Source of the DNA: Haloactinospora alba
GTDB lineage: Bacteria; Actinomycetota; Actinomycetes; Streptosporangiales; Streptosporangiaceae
Reading direction: 5' to 3'
NCBI RefSeq assembly: GCF_006717075.1
Contig: NZ_VFQC01000001.1
Location: 744,001 to 808,000, forward strand
Length of the DNA stretch: 64,000 bases
Below the pieces are notes generated by a model that ran no database searches, had not been told where the DNA came from, and saw only the letters and a program-made list of their open reading frames with translations. Positions 55,335 through 63,152 of the stretch are shown piece after piece; the stretch's first letter is position 1, and the number at the start of each line of letters is the position of its first letter. The position numbers were made by a program, and so were the translations under genes.

Positions 55335-57070
55335 CATCCGCAATGCCCACCGCCGTTCCCACCGGGGCACAAGCCCAGCGGCCGCTGACCATGTGCGGCC
55401 CGGACTTCCCGTTCGCCTACGACGACTACCTGTCCCATCCGGCCGGCCTCGGGGAGGTCCCCCCCGAGTACCACGGCACCGAGGTGGCGGTGATCGGAGG
55501 CGGCCTCTCCGGGATCGTCACCGCCTACGAACTGATGAAGATGGGGCTCAGGCCGGTCATCTACGAGGCGGGGGAGATCGGCGGACGCATGCGGACGTCG
55601 CGCGACCCCAGCTGGCCCGAGGGCGTCACCGCCGAGATGGGCGCCATGCGTTTCCCCACCTCGTCCACGTCACTGTTCCACTACATCTCCAAAACGGGCC
55701 TGGAGACCACGCCCTTCCCCAACCCGCTGGCGCCGGACACCCCCAGCACCGTCGTCGACCTCAAGGGCGAGTCGAGCTACGCCCACACCCCGGAGGAACT
55801 TCCGGAGGTGTACCAGCAGGTGGCCCGGGCATGGGACCGGACGCTGGAGGAGGGAGCGCGTCAGTCCGAGATGCAGCAGGCCATCCGTGAGCGTGACACC
55901 GCCCGGATGAAGGAGATCTGGAACGAGCTCATCCCCAGGCTGGACGACCAGACGTTCTACGGGTTCCTGTGCAACTCCCCGGCGTTCTCGTCGTTCCGCC
56001 ACCGGGAGATCTTCGGCCAGGTCGGGTTCGGTACCGGCGGCTGGGACACGGACTTCCCCAACTCCATCCTGGAGGTCCTGCGCATCACCTACACCGGTGC
56101 TGACGACGACCACCTCAGCATCGTCGGCGGCTGCCAGCAACTCCCGCAGCGGTTGTGGCGGCACGCGCCCGACAAGCTCGTGTACTGGCCCCAGGGGACG
56201 ACCCTGGCGGACCTGCACGGGGGGACACCGCGCCCCGCCGTCACCCGACTGGCACGCACCGCCCCGGATACCCGGGAGGAAAACGCGGGACACACCGCGA
56301 GTGCCCCGAACAACATCACCGTGACCGACTCCGCGGGCGCGATCCGCACCTACCGTGCCGCGGTGTTCACCGGACAGAGCTGGATGCTGCTCAGCAAGAT
56401 CGCCTGTGACGAGAACCTACTGCCGATGCGGCACTGGAACGCGGTCGAGCGCACCCACTACATGGAGTCCTCGAAACTCTTCGTGCCGGTCGACCGCCCC
56501 TTCTGGCGCGACACCGACCCCGCCACCGGCCGCGACACCATGAGCATGACGCTCACTGACCGGATGACGCGGGCCACCTACCTGCTGGACGAGAACAAGG
56601 CGTCGGGCCCCGCCACCATCTGCCTGTCCTACACCTGGTGCGACGACTCGCTGAAGTGGCTCCCGCTGCCGGTGAACGAGCGCATGAACGTCATGCTCGA
56701 CTCACTGGGGCAGATCTATCCCGGGGTGGACATCCGCTCGCACATCGTCGGCGACCCCGTCACCGTCTCCTGGGAGGCCGAGCCCTACTTCCTCGGAGCG
56801 TTCAAGGCCAATCTCCCCGGCCACTACCGGTACCAGCGGCGGCTGTTCACACACTTCAAGCAGGACCGGCTGGAGGAGCAGTACCGCGGTCTCTTCCTCG
56901 CCGGCGACGACATCTCCTGGACCGCCGGCTGGGCCGAGGGCGCGGTGCAGACCGCCCTGAACGCGGTCTGGGGCGTCATGAACCACTTCGGCGGGGCGAG
57001 CGACCCGGCCAATCCCGGACCGGGCGACCGGTTCGACGAGCTCGCGCCGCTGGAGCTCCCCGAGGACTGA
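55331..57070 (+). CDS. davB: flavin amino acid 2-monooxygenase, DavB-like (lysine 2-monooxygenase type)
   Basis: A 579-residue FAD amine-oxidase-fold enzyme. The dinucleotide motif EVAVIGGGLSGIVTAYE (51-67), MCGPDFPFAYDDYLSHPAGL at the start, VTAEMGAMRFPTSS, FGQVGFGTGGWDTDFPNS, VSWEAEPYFLGAFKA and FLAGDDISWTAGWAEGAVQT closely follow Pseudomonas DavB as I remember it. Such enzymes oxidatively decarboxylate lysine to 5-aminovaleramide; tryptophan, phenylalanine and arginine monooxygenases share the fold. The cationic permease and the coupled amidase favour lysine or arginine. It overlaps the amidase gene by four bases and ends before a strong terminator. Confidence 0.85.
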   Translation: MTSAMPTAVPTGAQAQRPLTMCGPDFPFAYDDYLSHPAGLGEVPPEYHGTEVAVIGGGLSGIVTAYELMKMGLRPVIYEAGEIGGRMRTSRDPSWPEGVTAEMGAMRFPTSSTSLFHYISKTGLETTPFPNPLAPDTPSTVVDLKGESSYAHTPEELPEVYQQVARAWDRTLEEGARQSEMQQAIRERDTARMKEIWNELIPRLDDQTFYGFLCNSPAFSSFRHREIFGQVGFGTGGWDTDFPNSILEVLRITYTGADDDHLSIVGGCQQLPQRLWRHAPDKLVYWPQGTTLADLHGGTPRPAVTRLARTAPDTREENAGHTASAPNNITVTDSAGAIRTYRAAVFTGQSWMLLSKIACDENLLPMRHWNAVERTHYMESSKLFVPVDRPFWRDTDPATGRDTMSMTLTDRMTRATYLLDENKASGPATICLSYTWCDDSLKWLPLPVNERMNVMLDSLGQIYPGVDIRSHIVGDPVTVSWEAEPYFLGAFKANLPGHYRYQRRLFTHFKQDRLEEQYRGLFLAGDDISWTAGWAEGAVQTALNAVWGVMNHFGGASDPANPGPGDRFDELAPLELPED

Positions 57071-57078
57071 CCGGCGTT

Positions 57079-57117
57079 CCGTGGCCGGGGAGCCGGCCTC
57101 GCGCTCCCCGGCCACGG
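57079..57117. terminator. terminator between the monooxygenase and the acyl-CoA dehydrogenase operon
   Basis: CCGTGGCCGGGGAG (57079-57092) and its perfect complement (57104-57117) form a 14-bp stem with an 11-base loop between convergent genes. Confidence 0.8.
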
Positions 57118-57179
57118 GTTCGGGCCCTGCCCCGGTGGACGCGCCGCCCGTGACGGACAGCGCCCCCGGGACATCACAC

Positions 57180-58298
57180 CTAGGACGGTATGTCAGCCAG
57201 CCGGGAGAGCACCCGGCGGTGCCGGTCGGGAGTTCCCAGGGCGATCGCGTCGCTCTTGGCCCGCTTCAGGTACAGGTGGAGGGGATGCTCCCAGGTGAAC
57301 CCGATCCCTCCGTGCAGCTGCACCGCCTCCTCGGTGGCCCGGACAGCCACGTCGGAGACGAACGACTGGGCCAGGGAAGCGTTCAGCTCCACCTCCGAGC
57401 TCTCCGCCGCCACGGCGTCCGCCGCGTTGCGGACCACCGCCCGGGCCTGGGAAACCCCCACCCACAGGTCGGCGAGACGGTGTTTGAGCGCCTGGAACGA
57501 GCCGACGGGCCGTCCGAACTGCGTGCGGGTCCCCACGTAGTCGACCGTGGTCTCCAGCGCCCATTCGGCGATCCCGAGCTGTTCCGCGGACAGCAGGGCG
57601 CAACCGTTCACCAGGGCGGCGCGCAGAGCGGTGTCCGCCCGTTGCCCGGATGCCACCAGCCGGCCCGAGGCCCCGGAAACGTCGACGTCCGTGAGGGGAC
57701 GCGTCATGTCCAGGCTCACGACAGCCGACCGCCGTGTCTCGGCGGCGTCGACCAGGCAGAGCGCCGGCCCCTCGGGGCCGCTCGCGGGAACGAGCAGCCG
57801 GTCCGCGGCGATCGCGTCGGCAACCCCTTCCACCGTTCCGGACAGTGTCCCGTCGGCCGCCGCCCGCACCGAGGTGGGGAACGGCGCGTCGGGAGCCGTA
57901 GCCAGCCCGACAGCCAACGCCGCGACGGACCCTCCTGTCGCCAGCGCCTCGAGGAGGGCGGCCTCGTCCCGGCCGAGGGACATCAGGGCGGAGGTCACCA
58001 TGACGGCACTGCCCAGATACGGTACGGGGGCCAGGCCGCGTCCGAGTTCCTCGGCGACGACGGCCGCCTCCCGGAACGTCGCCCCGGAACCGCCGAGTTC
58101 CTCGTCGAGGGGCAGCCCGGTCGTTCCGAGACCGGCGAGTTCCTGCCACAGCGCGGAGTCGACGACGGCCGCACCCCCCTCGTCCACACGGCCCAGGACG
58201 GCGGAGACCGGGCTCTTGTCGGCCAGCAGCGCACGAACGCTCGACCGCAGTTCCTCCTCGACGTCGGTGTAGAGGAGATCCGGTGTTGTCTCGCTCAT
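57180..58298 (-). CDS. acyl-CoA dehydrogenase, shorter partner
   Basis: A 372-residue flavoprotein of the acyl-CoA dehydrogenase family. TTGLPLDEELGGSGATFREAAVVAEELGRG, GTRTQFGRPVGSFQALKHRLAD-type text and AVQLHGGIGFTWEHPLHLYLKRAKS are typical. Like FadE partners of steroid and branched-acyl pathways, it is shorter and has a less conserved active-site loop than its neighbour. Its ATG overlaps the stop of the upstream dehydrogenase gene (ATGA), so the two are co-translated and may form a mixed alpha2-beta2 enzyme passing electrons to ETF. Substrate unknown. Confidence 0.87.
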   Translation of the reverse strand: MSETTPDLLYTDVEEELRSSVRALLADKSPVSAVLGRVDEGGAAVVDSALWQELAGLGTTGLPLDEELGGSGATFREAAVVAEELGRGLAPVPYLGSAVMVTSALMSLGRDEAALLEALATGGSVAALAVGLATAPDAPFPTSVRAAADGTLSGTVEGVADAIAADRLLVPASGPEGPALCLVDAAETRRSAVVSLDMTRPLTDVDVSGASGRLVASGQRADTALRAALVNGCALLSAEQLGIAEWALETTVDYVGTRTQFGRPVGSFQALKHRLADLWVGVSQARAVVRNAADAVAAESSEVELNASLAQSFVSDVAVRATEEAVQLHGGIGFTWEHPLHLYLKRAKSDAIALGTPDRHRRVLSRLADIPS

Positions 58299-59500
58299 CG
58301 GGGGAGGTCCTTCCATGCGAGATCCTTGTCCGTCCTCGGCTCGGCGGGAAGCCCCAGGACGCGTTCGGCGATGATGTTGCGCAACACCTCCGAGGTTCCG
58401 CCCTCGATCGAGTTGCCCTTGCTGCGCAGGTAGTGGAATCCGGCGTCGCGTTCGGTGAACTCGATGCCCTCCGGTCGGCGGAACGTCCAGTCCGTGTAGG
58501 TCAGCCCCTCCTGGCCCAGCATCTCCAGCTCCACGCCGGAGATCTCCTGGTTGAGCTCCGCGAAGGCAAGCTTCGCCGCCGAGCCCTCCGGTCCGGGTTG
58601 CCCCGCCGCGAGCTGTTGCCGCAACCGTTCCTTGGTGAGCCGGGCCGCCTCGGCCCGGACCCAGAGCCGGAGGAGCTCGTCGTGCGTACCCGGTGTGCGC
58701 AGGTCCGGGCGTGAGCGCCACGTGTCCGTGACCGTGCCGATCAGACCGCCCTCGCGTGGCTCGGGCTGTCCGCCGATGGAGACGCGTTCGTTCATCAGGG
58801 TGGTCTGGGCTACCCGCCATCCCTCACCGACGGAGCCGAGCCGTTGCGTGTCCGGGATCCGGACGTCGTTGAGGTAGACCTCGTTGAACTCCGCCTCGCC
58901 GGTGAGCTGCCGCAACGGCCGTACTTCCACCCCGGGGGCCCGCATGTCGCAGATGAAGTAGGTCAGCCCCTGGTGTTTCGGAACGTCCGGATCGGTACGG
59001 GCGAGGAGGATGGCCCAGTCGGCGTGGTGGGCGAGTGACGTCCACACCTTCTGCCCGTTGAGTACCCAGGAGTCCCCCTCCTGAACGGCGCGGGTTCCCA
59101 GGGCAGCGAGGTCGGAACCCGCACCGGGCTCGCTGAACAGCTGGCACCAGAGCTCCGCTCCGGTGTACAGCGGTCTGAGGTAACGCTGGCGTTGTTCGGG
59201 GGTGCCGAACGCGAGGATTGTGGGAGCCGCCATTCCCAGGCCGATAACCAGCCGCTCCCGGCCGGTGGGCGTGAAGCCGAACCGTGCGAACTCCGCGTCG
59301 ACGGTCTCTTGCAGGGAACGCGGCGCTCCCAGGCCACCCTCACCGGGAGGGAAGTGCACCCAGGCCAGACCGGCGTCGAAACGCGCGGCGAGGAAATCCT
59401 CCTGTTTCGTGGTTGCGGGGTCGTAGCGGGAGACGAACTCGGCTACCCGTTCCCGGAGCGCGGGCGCGTCGAGAGGGGCGTCCGTGGGGACCGATGACAT
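58295..59500 (-). CDS. acyl-CoA dehydrogenase, longer partner
   Basis: A 401-residue acyl-CoA dehydrogenase. CQLFSEPGAGSDLAALGTRA and WVLNGQKVWTSLAHHADW form the FAD and acyl pocket, LRQLTGEAEFNEVYLNDVRIP follows, and SIEGGTSEVLRNIIAERVLGLP is the C-terminal flavin contact. GGAGGT four bases before the ATG sets the start at 59500. It lies between the fabG-like gene (40 bp upstream) and the shorter dehydrogenase (overlapping). The operon probably oxidises a branched or cyclic acyl-CoA. Confidence 0.9.
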   Translation of the reverse strand: MSSVPTDAPLDAPALRERVAEFVSRYDPATTKQEDFLAARFDAGLAWVHFPPGEGGLGAPRSLQETVDAEFARFGFTPTGRERLVIGLGMAAPTILAFGTPEQRQRYLRPLYTGAELWCQLFSEPGAGSDLAALGTRAVQEGDSWVLNGQKVWTSLAHHADWAILLARTDPDVPKHQGLTYFICDMRAPGVEVRPLRQLTGEAEFNEVYLNDVRIPDTQRLGSVGEGWRVAQTTLMNERVSIGGQPEPREGGLIGTVTDTWRSRPDLRTPGTHDELLRLWVRAEAARLTKERLRQQLAAGQPGPEGSAAKLAFAELNQEISGVELEMLGQEGLTYTDWTFRRPEGIEFTERDAGFHYLRSKGNSIEGGTSEVLRNIIAERVLGLPAEPRTDKDLAWKDLPR

Positions 59501-59540
59501 GGGACCTCCGTTGCGGCGCTGTGGATGGGGACGGTCGGGC

Positions 59541-60299
59541 TCAGTCGAGCGGGCCCCCGGCGACGTAGATGACCTGGCCGGAGACGAATCCGGATTCCTC
59601 ACTGGTGAGGAAGGACGCGGTGGCGGCGATGTCCTCGGGGCGCCCCGGACGGCCGACCGGTACCCGGTCGGCCGCGGCTTTCTTGAAGTCATCGAACTCC
59701 ATGCCGAGCCGTTCCGCGGTGGCCTTGGTCATGTCGGTCTCGATGAACCCGGGAGCGATCGCGTTGGCCGTGACGCCGAACTTGCCGAGTTCGATGGAGA
59801 GCGTCTTGGTGAAGCCCTGCATCCCGGCCTTCGCGGCGGAGTAGTTGACCTGGCCGCGGCTGCCCTGGGCCGAGCTGCTGGACAGGTTGACGATGCGGCC
59901 CCAGCCGGCGGAGGTCATGTGCGCCTGGGCGGCCCGACTCATCAGGAACGCGCCGCGCAGGTGGACCCCCAGGACCGTGTCCCAGTCCTCCTCGGACATC
60001 TTGAACAGCAGGTTGTCCCGGATGACTCCGGCGTTGTTCACCAGGATGGTGGGTGGGCCGAGTCGTTCGGCCACCCGCGCGACGGCGTCGGATGCCTGCT
60101 GGGCGTCACTGACGTCCGCTCCGACGGCGGTGGCTGTGCCGCCCTCGGCGGTGATCGTTTCCACCGTGTCCGTTCCGTCGCTCTCGTGCAGGTCGACAAC
60201 ACCGACGGAGTGTCCGTCGGCGGCCAGACGGCGGGCGGTGGCCGCGCCGATCCCGCGGGCAGCTCCGGTCACGATCGCAACACGGGGGGTCTCTGGCAT
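59541..60299 (-). CDS. short-chain dehydrogenase/reductase, FabG-like
   Basis: A 252-residue SDR. The cofactor loop TGAARGIG (11-18), VNNAG (about 88-92), and catalytic Ser (NLSSSSAQG), Tyr and Lys (YSAAKAG) are intact; the C terminus FVSGQVIYVAGG is FabG-like. It is likely a 3-oxoacyl- or 3-hydroxyacyl-CoA oxidoreductase, given the two acyl-CoA dehydrogenases that follow. AAGGAGG six bases before the ATG decides the start. First gene of the operon; a TetR-type palindrome lies about 107 bp upstream. Confidence 0.9.
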   Translation of the reverse strand: MPETPRVAIVTGAARGIGAATARRLAADGHSVGVVDLHESDGTDTVETITAEGGTATAVGADVSDAQQASDAVARVAERLGPPTILVNNAGVIRDNLLFKMSEEDWDTVLGVHLRGAFLMSRAAQAHMTSAGWGRIVNLSSSSAQGSRGQVNYSAAKAGMQGFTKTLSIELGKFGVTANAIAPGFIETDMTKATAERLGMEFDDFKKAAADRVPVGRPGRPEDIAATASFLTSEESGFVSGQVIYVAGGPLD

Positions 60300-60786
60300 C
60301 GCTACCTCCTTGGGGTGGTCTGGGTCCTGGTCGACGGGGCCGTCCGTGACGAACAGTCCCTTATCAGCCAGGGCCTGGGGCACGCTGCTGCGATCCTACC
60401 TCTTCCATACCGACCAGGTGGTATGTGGTGGCCGCGCGTGGGCTCCCCGGTGTCCAGACCGAGAGTGCGGTGGCCGGGTGGCCGCCATCCGTGCGGACCT
60501 CGTTGGTGGAGCTGCCCGTCGCGGACGGCGCATCCGGTGCCGCGTTGGCAGCGCCGGGGAAGGAGGCGGAGCGGCCCTCCGTCGAGAGGACGAGAACGTC
60601 GCCGGGCGGTGCTGGGGTGCCGCGCACGCGTCCGTCAACCAGGGCCCAAGAGGCCCCCGGCCGGCTGACGCGCGGGGCGCGCCAGTACCGGCATCGGGAG
60701 GCGCTACGGATTCAAGGGTGGAAAACAGGGGGTGCTACCGGAACACTTCCGTGAGGTACGGAGCCCCGGAGCGAAGATGGCTGTGA
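60300..60786. other. region between the fabG operon and wblA
   Basis: 487 bp between the fabG-like start and the wblA stop. Apart from the promoter-operator at 60393-60425 nothing else is supported; several short open frames have no ribosome site. No clear terminator for wblA was seen. Confidence 0.4.
60393..60425 (-). promoter_or_regulatory. promoter and operator of the fabG-dehydrogenase operon
   Basis: On the minus strand TAGGAT (60398-60393) is a -10 box. Just upstream lies the inverted repeat CATACC-N8-GGTATG (60406-60425) with an inner ACC/GGT pair, resembling the ACCGACC/GGTCGGT sites of TetR regulators of fatty-acid genes. It would cover the -35 position. Confidence 0.5.
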
Positions 60787-61083
60787 CTAGACGTTCCCGT
60801 CGTGATCCGCGCGTTCGTACTCCTTGCGTGCGCGGTCGAGCAGGTCCCACCACGAGCTCACGTCGGGGCGCTTGCGCAGCAGCGCTCGGCGCTCCCGTTC
60901 GGTCATCCCTCCCCAGACTCCGTACTCGATACGGTTGTCCAGTGCTTCGGCCAGGCACTCGGTGCGTACCGGGCAACCGCGACAGATGAGTTTCGCGCGG
61001 TTCTGTGCGGCGCCCTGGACGAACAATACGTCCGGGTCGATTTCTCGACATTTCGCGTGGCTGGCCATATCCGAAGTCCACAT
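60787..61083 (-). CDS. wblA: WhiB-like iron-sulfur regulator, WblA/WhiB4 type
   Basis: A 98-residue WhiB-family protein. Cys12, Cys34, Cys37 and Cys43 (KCRE, then ICRGCPVRTEC) ligate a [4Fe-4S] cluster; VQGAAQNRAK and EYGVWGGMTERERRALLRKRP are the WblA/WhiB4 marks, including the G-V-W-G-G turn and basic DNA-binding tail. WblA controls the switch to sporulation and antibiotic production in streptomycetes; WhiB4 is a redox regulator. The ATG at 61083 follows GGGAG by eight bases and aligns with WblA; upstream in-frame ATGs at 61107 and 61128 are alternatives. Minus-strand TTGTGC-N17-TATCGG near 61330-61300 is a possible distant promoter. Confidence 0.9.
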   Translation of the reverse strand: MWTSDMASHAKCREIDPDVLFVQGAAQNRAKLICRGCPVRTECLAEALDNRIEYGVWGGMTERERRALLRKRPDVSSWWDLLDRARKEYERADHDGNV

Positions 61084-61362
61084 GTTGCCCACTCCCAAGC
61101 TCAGCATGTGTGTTTCTGTCGTTGTCATCAACGGGCGCGGTCGTTGATGGGAGCGGGAGGAAAGCACAGCGCTGCCTGATTGGGCGCGCGGCCTTACCCT
61201 CAGTTCGGCCGTCGCCAAGGATCGAGCTTTTCGGCGTGCGGTGCCCCTCCTCACCGCTGACAACGAACCTACGGATTCGTGCGTGTGATTAACAGGCCCC
61301 GATAAGCGCATTTCTGATATAGCACAAGTGAGCCATAGCTATTCCGTGAAGCGGTAACACAA

Positions 61363-61376
61363 TCCCGTGCACGGGA
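61363..61376. repeat. perfect 14-bp palindrome
   Basis: TCCCGTGCACGGGA, a perfect palindrome without spacer, about 280 bp upstream of the wblA start and 240 bp upstream of the small membrane ORF. It may be an operator; it shares the GTGCAC/TGCACG-like core with the palindrome at 61916. Confidence 0.5.
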
Positions 61377-61615
61377 CGCGGCGCTTGGCTCCCATCGCTT
61401 GTTGCGCAGAGTTTTTCCTGATGGCCGGTGGGTAGTGAGCTCGGGTCGGGGGTTGTGGCTCCATGGCGCATCCGCGCCTGGTGCGGTCTGTCGCGTGACG
61501 CAGGGGACCGAAGCGGAGCGGCTGGTGGCCGTGTTCCGGTCCGGATGGTTCGGTCATGCGGTCGTGGTGGGTCGTGGCGGTGGGACCCTGTGTTGCGGAG
61601 GGTGGGGCAGGTGTT

Positions 61616-61819
61616 GTGACGGGTCCGAGGGTGCGTGGGTTCCTCGTGGCGACAGTCGGGCTGATTGCTTTATTTGCAATGACAGTTATTGCATGTTTTG
61701 TCGGAAATCAGGGTTTCCGGGTCCGCTGTGCGCAGCCGGAAGGGCCGGACCTCCTGGTGGGAAGCCCCTCTGTCGTTTCCGGAGCGTGTCGGAAAAACAT
61801 GAGGTATGTAGCAGGATAA
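61616..61819 (+). CDS. putative small membrane protein
   Basis: A 67-residue ORF with one strong hydrophobic helix (GFLVATVGLIALFAMTV then IACFVG) near the N terminus and three further Cys-containing segments. GTG start; GGGGCAGG lies close upstream as a fair ribosome site. Base composition in the helix region (61665-61710) is much lower in GC than the window average, and codon use is unlike the neighbours, so either a recently acquired gene or non-coding sequence is possible. No family recognised. Confidence 0.35.
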   Translation: MTGPRVRGFLVATVGLIALFAMTVIACFVGNQGFRVRCAQPEGPDLLVGSPSVVSGACRKNMRYVAG

Positions 61820-61915
61820 GAACTTTGTCCGATCTCTCTGCGGAAAGGAGCCGACGAACTCCGCGATTCCACTGATCTGTCGGCCGATCGTGGCCTAGGA
61901 TGTGTGCATAGGGAT

Positions 61916-61929
61916 AATGCACGTGCATT
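61916..61929. promoter_or_regulatory. perfect 14-bp palindrome upstream of the ATPase gene
   Basis: AATGCACGTGCATT is a perfect palindrome, 15 bp downstream of a TAGGAT -10 box (61896-61901), and TGCATGCA (61937-61944) follows eight bases later. Both lie in the leader of the ATPase gene, where a bound protein would block transcription. Confidence 0.55.
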
Positions 61930-62017
61930 CGGTCCTTGCATGCATGGTTTCTCTATGGTGCCGGCCCTGCCTGGCCCGGCATCGCCAAGCGATCGAGAAG
62001 ATGTCAAGGGGATCGCG

Positions 62018-62593
62018 GTGACCGGATACATCTCCCAGGGATCGATACGCGAACAGGTTCGGGGACGCCGGTTGGTGACCGGCTCCGGACGTTCTCCAAC
62101 CGAGGGCCCCCACTGGGCCTGGTGGTTGCCCGTGCTGCGGGAGAGCCGACCGGGGGAGCCCACCCTGCCCGCGCGGTGGGCGGACGGGGTGCTCGCCTGG
62201 CGGTTGGAGCGCGACCCCGGCGCACCGGCACGCGCGCGTGAGCAATCCGCTGCGGCTGTCCGGGAATGGAACCTGTTCAGCATCCGCTCGGACATGGAAC
62301 TGGTCGTGTCCGAACTGGTGACGAACGCTTTGCGTCACGGCGCCCCTATGGAGGGCGGAGGTGCTCCGTTCGCTGTCGGTGTGGGTGACACGATACACAT
62401 AAGTCTCATGCGCTGCGAAAACGAAGTGGTTTGCGCTGTCGGTGACGGAAACGACCGGTTGCCGGTGACCCGGAAACCCGATTTCTTGCGGGAGACGGGG
62501 CGGGGACTGAATCTCGTCGCGAGCTTTTCCCGCCGGTGGGGAACACTTCCCATACCCACCGGCGGAAAGTACGTCTGGGCTTTGTTGACGTGA
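62018..62593 (+). CDS. anti-sigma-factor-like ATP-binding protein (HATPase)
   Basis: A 191-residue protein with a C-terminal GHKL ATPase fold: N-box ELVTNALRHGAP, DGNDRLP, and the G2 box ETGRGLNLVASF. It resembles the streptomycete single-domain serine-kinase-like ATPases that act on anti-sigma antagonists. AAGGGG six bases before the GTG at 62018 decides the start over the longer open frame. A WhiJ-like regulator follows 560 bp downstream, the same gene-family pairing as in whiJ loci. Confidence 0.82.
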   Translation: MTGYISQGSIREQVRGRRLVTGSGRSPTEGPHWAWWLPVLRESRPGEPTLPARWADGVLAWRLERDPGAPARAREQSAAAVREWNLFSIRSDMELVVSELVTNALRHGAPMEGGGAPFAVGVGDTIHISLMRCENEVVCAVGDGNDRLPVTRKPDFLRETGRGLNLVASFSRRWGTLPIPTGGKYVWALLT

Positions 62594-63152
62594 CTGTCCT
62601 GCCGGCGCACCGTCCTGATCCGAGAGGAGTACGCCGTACGTTTCCGGTCGGACGGAACGGACCTGCGGTTTGTCACGTGTGTGTCCTACTCTGGGTACGG
62701 CAGTAGCGGGCTGGTGGATGCCGCGGAGGGAGAACCTTCCGGGTCGGCATCTCGGGCTGGTACCGACCGGAGGTGCGGTTCAGCCACCGGGACGGACCTT
62801 CGGAGCGTCACCGGTGTCGCGGGAGAATGTGCCACGCTGGTTGCTGGCGCCTGCCCGGATACGGTCCGTGGAAGCCGGGAGGAACCGACAACGGACGGTC
62901 CTCGCCGGTTGGTTACCATTCGCCGGGTCGCGTCCGACCGTTGATCGGAAAGACTGCCGAGTACGCCGGAATGGCAGGACGCGAAAAGTCGCACCTGGAA
63001 GCGGACAGGTGCGGGGCGGTATGGTTCCGGTCCCGCACGTCCGGAAGAATGGTGAAACGATAGTGTGACCGCGCAGAGAGCAGTATTTCGCTGGAATTGT
63101 TCCATCCTTACCGAGTACGGACCGCCTATCGACGACTGGGGAGGCAGCGGCT
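62594..63152 (+). other. region between the ATPase and WhiJ-like genes
   Basis: 559 bp with short overlapping frames but none with a recognisable domain or good ribosome site. TACTCT near 62690 is a possible -10 box for the downstream gene. Confidence 0.4.
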
